Positions 57,042 through 64,000 of a DNA stretch of 64,000 bases are shown here, piece by piece. The notes below the pieces were generated by a model, which was given only the letters and a program-made list of their open reading frames with translations, made no database searches and was not told where the DNA came from. The DNA comes from Pseudopyrenochaeta lycopersici (Eukaryota; Ascomycota; Dothideomycetes; Pleosporales; Pseudopyrenochaetaceae). Within the stretch, counting starts at the first letter, position 1; the number at the start of each line of letters is the position of its first letter. Where the stretch lies: the NCBI GenBank assembly GCA_003313425.1, contig NHZP01000003.1, positions 1,488,001 to 1,552,000 of the forward strand, read 5' to 3'. Position numbers and translations under genes: made by a program.

Positions 57042-58002
57042 TTAAACCTTCACCTCCCTGAACGGATACTTCACTGCATCATCCTTCCTGATGACCACCT
57101 TCCTCTTTTTCTTGGTGCTCACATGCTCCACCCACACCTCCTTTGTCGACTTGGTAGTAAATTCGCGGATAAAGCGAGGGTCCCAGAGCTCAGAGGCGAT
57201 ACCAAGATCTTTGCAGCATCGCATCAGTGCGTTGGATTTACAGCCCTCAGTGGCTGTAGGGATGCCGTCGGGGTCGAAGTATTGCTGTTCACCTCGAGCT
57301 ATGGAGACAAGTCTGGTTGGTGTTGTTAGTAGCGCGATGCGAAATAGTACACCAAGAAGATGTTTAGACATACCGTCCCTGCACAATCAAGCCATACTCT
57401 CGCGTAACCAACTTGGCTGTGACGATGCTCTCTCCTCTTGGGGCCAGACCCCAGCCCCCTGGCCCGAATGCCCAATTCAGTATCCTCCTATACTTAATCT
57501 CCGGCAGATATAGCAGGCCATCTGGCTTCACCTCCACATCCTCGTGCACTACAGGGGCTAAGAGTATCTCTGCCTGCTCAGGTGTAAAAGAGGTACTGCC
57601 GAGCCCGTGGTAGGACCGCGTCCAGTCGATTGCCGGGACGCCCTCGAGGTCGGGTGGGGCATCGCTTAGACCGTCGGTCAGAGAGCGTTGGGAGCGTGCT
57701 TGGGTGGTAAGGGAATCGAGGGAGTTGGCGCGGGTTGTGGGGACGGGGGGCTCTTTGGCGGGGAACGAGGGGGTGACTGTTCGTTGTTGGGTGGTTGTTG
57801 TAGAGGGCTTTGCGGCAGTCGTGGATGCCGGCTTTGCTGCTGTCCCTGCCGCTGCTGTAGCTTTTGGGGCAGTCGCGTTGGCAGTGCGGATGGCGGAGGA
57901 GGAGAAACTGCGATGCGCGGTCCGGTATGCGAAGGGCAGCCCTCTTGACGACGTAGCCGATAAGAGCGCAGAAAGGCCTCTGCAAGCCGGTATTGCAGCC
58001 AT
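57042..58002 (-). CDS. MGM101: Mitochondrial genome maintenance protein MGM101
   Basis: Two exons, 58002-57374 and 57312-57042, give 299 residues (yeast Mgm101 has 269). The intron (GTATGT, CTAAC, ACCAG) splits an Arg codon. Mgm101 is a Rad52-related, ring-forming single-strand annealing protein of the mitochondrial nucleoid, needed for recombination and repair of mitochondrial DNA. The first 50 residues are Arg/Ser/Ala-rich without acids (a presequence), followed by a Thr/Ala/Pro-rich linker to about 110. The core starts at [20 protein letters not shown] and contains [40 protein letters not shown], and the Cys-containing C-terminal segment [20 protein letters not shown]. The end is strongly basic. 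Confidence 0.95.
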
Positions 58003-58865
58003 TGTGTTATGTACAGCAAGGATGGCGATGCAGGATACAGTCGAATTCCATACCAGACGCTTCTAACGCGAAGTCACGATCTGGTCAAGCACAGACCATT
58101 GGTTCGCTCCAACCAATCACTGCAGGCTAAATCAAAGTCACCTCGCGCCTCCAGAACGCCACATGCGCATCATATGTGACAACAAGCATAGATTTGCCGG
58201 ATGGACGGCGCCTTCCGCTTCTTGTCTTCCTCTCCGAAGACATATTCCGATTCGGAGAATATCCAGGAGCCCAAGGCGTCTGAGTGAGCAGCGTGTCAAA
58301 AGGAATATCCTATGCGAGAACGAGTGCGAATCCGCAAGCTTGTTGATCTCTTCTTGCCGATCATGTCCAAAGTCCCACATCTTGTTCTCGAAACACCCCA
58401 AACCCTGGTCGTGAGCCTACGCGATACGGCGAGGCCACACGTTGACTTCTCGGACGAAAGAGGTTTCTTGGCCATGCTGTTGCTTTCTAGATGACGTTTT
58501 TGCATGACGTCGAATGAAACAATGCATCACGGAATACGTACTGCTGTGTCCCAGTCCAGTCAGCCGAGTACAAACTTAATTTACCTCTAATGGCATGGTC
58601 CTTGAATACGGCGATACGGCGTTAGATAGTCGCGCTAGTGTCCCATTGTGAAGGTCCTCAGACGTCCCCACAAGGATGCAAGTCCCACGGACTTATCTAT
58701 TAAATTAGGCTAGTGACAAGCATCATCCTCGCCAAGTGCCCTGGGCGCGCGGGTCAAAGAGTATACTTCCGGCGCTTGTGGTGCGACAAGATGTGTAGTT
58801 TAGCTTTAACTGTATAAAAGACGCTGCATGCCCGTGTTCGTCTTCACTACGTCTTCGAAACCATC
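58003..58865. other. Region between divergent MGM101 and P450 genes
   Basis: It holds both promoters. Short open frames on both strands (58138-58505) have some coding-like look but no domain. A TATA box for the P450 gene is listed separately. Confidence 0.5.
58813..58820 (+). promoter_or_regulatory. TATA box of the P450 gene
   Basis: TATAAAAG lies 46 bases upstream of the P450 ATG at 58866, on the same strand, and is followed by C/T-rich leader sequence. Confidence 0.6.
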
Positions 58866-60686
58866 ATGTCGTCAACGCAATCAACGGAAGGCCAGGCAGG
58901 CCTCATACGACTTCTCAAATTCGCTTCGATATGGCAGCTCTTTACTATCATCATTGCGGCTGTGCGTGTCTCCACCCTACGCAGAAGGTGGCTTTCTTAC
59001 CTGGAAATATACACTAACATGTAACAGCTCTTCGTTCGGTTCATTGCAAGGGGCATCTACCGAGTCTACTTCCACCCACTCAGCAAATTTCCAGGGCCGA
59101 AAAGTAGGGCCTTTACAAGGATACCCAATCACATCGCAGTCTGGACCGGCAAAGGCGACCATGCAATGCGGGAACTGCACCAAAAGTACGGCCATGTAGT
59201 GAGAATCAGTCCAGATGAATTGAGCTTCACCGACCCGAACGCGTGGAAAGATGTAAGTAAAGACCTCAAAAGAACAAGTCACCTTGTTGCACCGTGTGGG
59301 ACGACGTGTAAAAAGCCCCTTGTACATACAGGACACTCAACAATGGAGCCTCACATCCACTAACTACTCGACAGATATATGGTCATGGCACAAAGGGTAC
59401 TGCAGGATTACCCCCACAGAAAGACCAGAGCATGTATGGTCGAGCGCCCAACGGAGCTTACAACTTGGTCCAGGCACTTGACCCGGTACACAGCCGAATG
59501 CGCAAGATCTTCACGCCTGCCTTTTCAGATCGTGCGCTGAAGCAGCAAGAACCGCTCTTCGTACGATATGCCGACCTGCTTGTTTCCAAGATGAGGGAAG
59601 GCATCGACAAAAAGTGGGACATGGTGCGCATGTACAATTTCGCCACTTTTGATATCATGGGCGACCTCACGTTTGGTGAACCACTCCACATGCTTGACAG
59701 TGCAGAATACGTAAGAGATCCATGTTTGCACAACATATGAGACATGTACTGACATGGTGCCTTGTAGGACCCCTGGGTGCAGGCCATCTTTGCGAACATC
59801 AAAGTTGCGAGCAAGGCCAGTGTCATAATGAAATATCCACTACTATGGGGCGCTCTAAAGAAGGCCGTGCCTGTGAACAAAAAGAGAAGCGAGCAGTTTC
59901 AGCATGCGGTCACACGTGTCAGCAAACGACTTGAAAAAGGCCGAGATACCGTCGGTGTGGATTTATGGGATCTCGTATTGAGCCAGAAAGAAGGCAAGGG
60001 TCTTAGTAGAGATGAGATGGATGCGAATGCTTCACTCTTCATGGTTGCAGGCACGGAAACGACAGCCACACTACTCTCAGGCCTAACAAACTTTCTACTC
60101 AACCACCCTGAGAGCATGAAGAAACTGGTCGATGAGATCCGTGGTGCTTTCGCCAGTGCAGATGACATGAACATGGAAAAACTCGCTGCGCTTCCTTACC
60201 TTGCCGCCACAATCAAAGAATCACTCCGACTCTACCCTCCCATTCCACTGGGCTTGCCGAGGCTTGTGCCACAGGTTGGCAGCACAGTAGTAGGGCAATT
60301 CATCCCACCTGGCACCACCCTGTCAATCCCGCAACAAGCAATGTTCACCCTTGAAAAGAACTTCAAGAGGGGGAAAGAATTCATTCCGGAAAGATGGCTT
60401 GGCGACAGCGAATTTGATGGCGACGAGAAACAAGCGCTGCAGCCATTTTCTGTTGGTTCCCATGATTGCCTAGGCAAAAAGTAGGTCTCTATATCTTCTG
60501 AATGCTATTCAAAGTATGCTAACCGTGCACAGTATGGCTTATCACGAGATGCGCCTCATCGTCGCCAAAGTGCTCTATGCCTTTGACCTTGAGCTCGCCC
60601 CCGAAAGCCGAGGTTGGGGAAATCAAGAAGCCCACATGTTGTGGCAGAAGCCGCCGCTAATGTGCACGCTGAAGGCAGTGAACTGA
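58866..60686 (+). CDS. Cytochrome P450 monooxygenase
   Basis: Five exons: 58866-58961, 59028-59252, 59375-59710, 59768-60480 and 60533-60686; 507 residues, normal for a microsomal fungal P450. An N-terminal membrane anchor (LLKFASIWQLFTIIIAALF) is followed by the FHPLSKFPGPK proline hinge. Helix I has AGTETTA near residue 313, the ExxR motif is KESLRLYPP near 370, the PERF-like motif is PERWLGD, and the haem-binding loop is FSVGSHDCLGKN with Cys453. The usual arginine two residues before the cysteine is His451. The last intron splits the Asn codon of that loop. Its look is that of fungal secondary-metabolism P450s (isotrichodermin C-15 hydroxylase type), but no other biosynthetic gene is nearby and the substrate is unknown. 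Confidence 0.93.
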
Positions 60687-61686
60687 TATAGCAAAGTAAC
60701 TTCTTTCGCCCCAGTTTAGAGTTACCTATTTACCTCAATCCCTAACGCAACGAAGAACAAATGGTAAAACAGTGCGGAAGTACTGGTTTCTTAGACCTGC
60801 TTCATCTCATACTCAGCTCCCTATACAAGCTTGAAACTTTTTGAATTTTCCTTTTTTTTCCCAGCGATCAGGGATATTCGGAGGGATTCTGGGAGGGGTA
60901 GGAGAAGCGCTATATGTAGTCCCTGGAGATGTAAATTATGAAGCGACAGTACGGACCAACGCACTGCAGCATCGCTGCACCCCCAACAAATGAGGTAGAC
61001 CATTCTGTTTCTCATAAGTCATCATATTGAGCAGTACCCATTGTTTCATCTTGTTCCCTATCCCCTTGATATGTATGCATAGTCTCCCCATCATAGCAAA
61101 ACAGCCCCTTGTGTGAAGTTTAGGCCGTTTGGTAGAAACCTCTTGTTTGCTGATACATTGATGCTTTTGGGTTTCGCAGCGTGACATGTTGTACAACAAA
61201 ATGTTGAAAATATGATGCAGCCATGTGAAGAACTGCGACCTTGCTGTTTGCGGCTTTGGGGTATACTTGCGTTTTCATTTGCGTGCACACGTGACATATG
61301 AGAAACTTAAGCATGCCAATATTGCTTTCCCTTAGGAGGCCGTTGTTACGATTCCTGCAGCGTAGGGGCGAGGCTGGCTACGGTGTATGTGCCTCTGGGC
61401 TCTGAATGTGGGAAAGATGATCAATATGTCCTACTCACGCGAGGTTTATAGAAGGTAAAATTCAAAAGCTCTTTAAGGCAAACATATCTTGAATGGCATT
61501 ACACAGATAGTGAGTTGATTCCGTAGGTAATGCGATCCTGGTGGAGTTTGGCAAAATGATACAATTAATTGGCCTTTTGAGGGTTTCTCAGACCTGCTGA
61601 AATAATATCCATGGCCCATTATACCTTTATGGTGAGATCTTTAAAGACTCTTAAAGCCCCTTTTGATACCTAATGTTGCCCATCTC
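60687..61686. other. Convergent 3' flanks of the P450 and TFIIIC-type genes
   Basis: About 1 kb with no convincing gene; small minus-strand frames near 60.8-61.3 kb have no domain. No repeat or RNA gene was recognised. Confidence 0.55.
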
Positions 61687-64000
61687 CTACACACCAACAT
61701 CCTCTACTCTCAGGAGTCCAGAGCCCATTCCCGCGACGGCCCATGTCCCGAACGTTAAATTTGGGTTCCATGCTAGAGCTGTGATGGCGGATTGCTCTTC
61801 AAATATTGTGATACCTTTCCCTACCTCGGGATTCGTGGGCTTCTTTGACATGATGGAGTGTTGAATGCCTGGCTGCGTTACTTTATACCCTTGTGTAATG
61901 CGAACTAGCGGTTGAGAGAGAGTTGAATCTGGAACCTTGCTCGACGTTGAGCTGAAAGCGACCGTATCTTCGTCTGTCATCGCAGAAGGCGCAGCAGATT
62001 CCTCGACCGGTCCGCCCTCTGCTATCTCGGCATCTCCGCCAGCAGGCTTAACAACCAGCTTCTCCACTGGTCCCCTCCATTCATGTACAAACCACTTTTG
62101 CTGCCACGGGATGACTTTATAATTGGTAATTCTCCCAATTGGGTTACTTGCCTCCACAGTTCCCTCGGCTGCGCCGATAAGTACACCAGGATGCACTGGA
62201 CTTGTTGCGACTCGGGTGATACTGCTCTCAGACCGCATACTGTACAGATTATGGTAGTATCGACGAATTGGGTTATGTTTGAGGATATAGTGCTCGTCTG
62301 GCATTGCAAAAGACTGCGTGTGTTCGTGCCATGCCTGAGTCATACAGAGCGTGCGTCCACGTATGGAGGCGGTAGTATCGGCGCTTGGACTACGGAGATC
62401 GTAGAGTCGTGAAAAGCCATCTGCAATGCTTATAGAAAGGTAGTGTGGCTGAGAAGGCCAGCCAGAGGATATTGTGAGAATATAGGTATCTGCTAGTTGT
62501 TGGTAGAACCAAGGTTTGGGGTTGTATCGATCAGTCTTGACTGTTGAAAATGTGTTTGGTCTGGTCAAAGTCCAGATTGCAACGGTTCCTGCTGCGGTAG
62601 CAACTGCAAGCGTGGTTCCCGATAACCAGTGAAGACAAGTTGGTATTGTGTGTGGAACTGACACGTCAAATGCCGCATGTGAGTAGTGGATACAGAAAGG
62701 TTCAGCAGTATTGCTATCAACCATCGGGGTAGACACATCGATGATACGGATTCGTCCATCTGACCAAATTCCGGCAAGAAGCCCCATATGCACGCTCTCG
62801 AGGTCGTTTGAGAGTTCGAGCCCATCCGTCATTTTAATGGGACACCATCTGAATTGTTTTGGTGCCCCCCAATCTGTGCAGATGACTAGCTCAAGTCGTG
62901 GCTCCTGTGAGGTATCCAGCTCCCCGGTCTTGGTAGCCTCAAATCTCCATATCTGTATTGACGTCGGATATGGCTTGGTGGCTGTGAAGGCAGGCGATTC
63001 GGGGTTTTCCATCAACCTTGGGTCCTGGCCAGGCGGGTTTTGCTCAACGGCAACGGCAAGATATTGTGCACTACCATCCTCATTGGCCGCCCATTGTGCT
63101 TCTTGGATGCGGGAGCCAAGGTTGAAGAGCCACCCGCGTCTAGACTGGCTCTCTTCAAAGGGCTGTGCCACGTTCATGTATGAACCTTTCTTCAAGGAGC
63201 ACAATTTAGGTTTGCCGATTGTTCCTGATAGGACGTTCAGAGCATCAGGCCCGGCATTCAGTAAATATGGTCGGCCTTCGTCCACACTAAGTTTCCTGCT
63301 TACCTGGCCTTTCACGAAGACGTCCCTCCCAACGTCGGCGTACCAGGTTTTTGCTGTCATTGACTCCTTCTCTCGTGCTTCCTTACGCTCAAAAAAGCTC
63401 CTCTGCGATCCACCGGGTTGGCGAAGTGGGAGCGTTTCCTGCGTAGACCAATAATCTCGTGTTGCCAAAATCGGCTTGAGATCTTCGCTCTCTGGTCCGA
63501 AGAGATCTTTCAGCCTTATCTCCTGTCCCCCTATTTTGCTGAAATCCGCAACACCTCGCGTGCGCAATTTGTCGCTATCGACGTTACGCACCTTGACACC
63601 ACTGCCTCTAGCGAAAGTAATGGACGGTCTCGCGTCATCTACCTGTCTCTTACGCTTCTTATTCGCGGGAGGAGTGGACTCAGAGATGGATTCTACTTCC
63701 ATGATACTTATGTCGCGTAAGGTATACTTCTGTGGTTGACTAAATTCTTCGTCCGAATTGTCATCATTGTCTTCTCCTTCTCCTTCTTCGTCTTCCTCCT
63801 CCTCGGCAATTTCTTCATCGAAGTCATCATCTGGTTCTTCTCCTTGAATATCTGGCATGAAATCGTCTTCATCATCTAGTCGGTCTTCTTGTGTATTGGG
63901 TGTGTGTGTACCCGACGCCGCAGAGCTGGCTTCATCCAGGTAAGAATATTCATCCTCAAATCGGTATGAACTTGGCTGCTTGCCGCGGGATTGTCGGCGT
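61687..64000 (-). CDS. TFIIIC WD-repeat subunit (Tfc6/Sfc6-like), 5' end outside the window
   Basis: The frame is open from the right edge of the window to the stop at 61687, so at least 770 residues are seen and the start lies beyond 64000. The first visible part is acidic and disordered (a run of Glu and Asp from about 63840 to 63760), then a basic PANKKRKRQ. WD-type blades follow, with AGIWSDGRIRIIDV, CLHWLSGTTLAVATAAGTVAIW and SISIADGFSRLYDLRSP. The late segment ITALAWNPNLTFGTWAVAGMGSGLLRVEDV closes the propeller at the C-terminus. This layout, with a long acidic N-terminus and one atypical propeller, fits the TFIIIC subunit Tfc6/Sfc6 (GTF3C2), which binds the B box of tRNA genes to recruit RNA polymerase III. 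Another WD-repeat protein is possible. Confidence 0.75.
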   Translation of the reverse strand, partial: RRQSRGKQPSSYRFEDEYSYLDEASSAASGTHTPNTQEDRLDDEDDFMPDIQGEEPDDDFDEEIAEEEEDEEGEGEDNDDNSDEEFSQPQKYTLRDISIMEVESISESTPPANKKRKRQVDDARPSITFARGSGVKVRNVDSDKLRTRGVADFSKIGGQEIRLKDLFGPESEDLKPILATRDYWSTQETLPLRQPGGSQRSFFERKEAREKESMTAKTWYADVGRDVFVKGQVSRKLSVDEGRPYLLNAGPDALNVLSGTIGKPKLCSLKKGSYMNVAQPFEESQSRRGWLFNLGSRIQEAQWAANEDGSAQYLAVAVEQNPPGQDPRLMENPESPAFTATKPYPTSIQIWRFEATKTGELDTSQEPRLELVICTDWGAPKQFRWCPIKMTDGLELSNDLESVHMGLLAGIWSDGRIRIIDVSTPMVDSNTAEPFCIHYSHAAFDVSVPHTIPTCLHWLSGTTLAVATAAGTVAIWTLTRPNTFSTVKTDRYNPKPWFYQQLADTYILTISSGWPSQPHYLSISIADGFSRLYDLRSPSADTTASIRGRTLCMTQAWHEHTQSFAMPDEHYILKHNPIRRYYHNLYSMRSESSITRVATSPVHPGVLIGAAEGTVEASNPIGRITNYKVIPWQQKWFVHEWRGPVEKLVVKPAGGDAEIAEGGPVEESAAPSAMTDEDTVAFSSTSSKVPDSTLSQPLVRITQGYKVTQPGIQHSIMSKKPTNPEVGKGITIFEEQSAITALAWNPNLTFGTWAVAGMGSGLLRVEDVGV

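Noticed and set aside
58138..58505. Overlapping short frames on both strands between MGM101 and the P450
   Set aside because: Neither strand gives a recognisable protein; likely promoter DNA with chance frames.
58866..60686. Secondary-metabolite gene cluster around the P450
   Set aside because: Neighbours are MGM101 and a TFIIIC subunit; no polyketide synthase, peptide synthetase, terpene enzyme or transporter is in the window.

Overview
The window looks like nuclear DNA of a filamentous ascomycete. Genes are compact, with short introns of about 45-75 bases, GT..AG borders and CTAAC-type branch sites. Several families are typically fungal: NTE1 lysophospholipase, HIR3, MGM101, ChAPs/BUD7, acid trehalase, and a dehydrin-like DPR-repeat protein. 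A member of the Dothideomycetes, perhaps Pleosporales, is my best guess from the look of the proteins; this is inference and the species is not determined. I saw no ribosomal RNA, convincing tRNA, CRISPR array or intact transposon.

Region by region. 0.1-14.6 kb is a gene-dense core: DPR-repeat dehydrin-like protein (+), guanine deaminase (-), an Arp9-like actin-related protein (-) divergent from NTE1 (+), and mitochondrial glycine dehydrogenase GCV2 (-). 14.6-25.5 kb is a gene-poor, AT-richer island. It holds two decayed reading frames (16.4-17.5 and 17.7-18.8 kb; the second has stop codons that look like C-to-T changes of CAA), a small two-repeat protein (20.06 kb), and a bZIP-type regulator whose DNA-binding exon and main exon are out of phase by one base at an A7 run. 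25.5-41.2 kb is again core: acid trehalase (-), an RCC1-repeat ATS1/KTI13-like protein (-), RPS16 (+), BUD7/BCH1 (-) divergent from the 2,000-residue HIR3 (+). 41.2-47.4 kb carries a possible 67-residue membrane protein, a protein kinase gene lacking most of its N-lobe, a BTB protein and an unrecognised protein with a C-terminal cysteine cluster. 48-64 kb holds a DUF676 lipase-like protein, a secreted M20 peptidase, a REEP/HVA22 protein, MGM101, an isolated cytochrome P450, and the 3' part of a TFIIIC WD-repeat subunit that runs off the right edge.

The intact genes are mostly unrelated housekeeping functions: purine salvage, glycine cleavage, chromatin (Arp9, HIR3), RNA polymerase III transcription, translation, membrane traffic, lipid turnover and mitochondrial DNA maintenance. 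I see no metabolite cluster and no clear new multi-gene system. The most unusual material is the decaying island, the frameshifted regulator and the N-lobe-deleted kinase. Exon boundaries were read by eye from splice motifs, frame continuity and family patterns. For all multi-exon genes except the frameshifted regulator, the summed exon lengths are a multiple of three.
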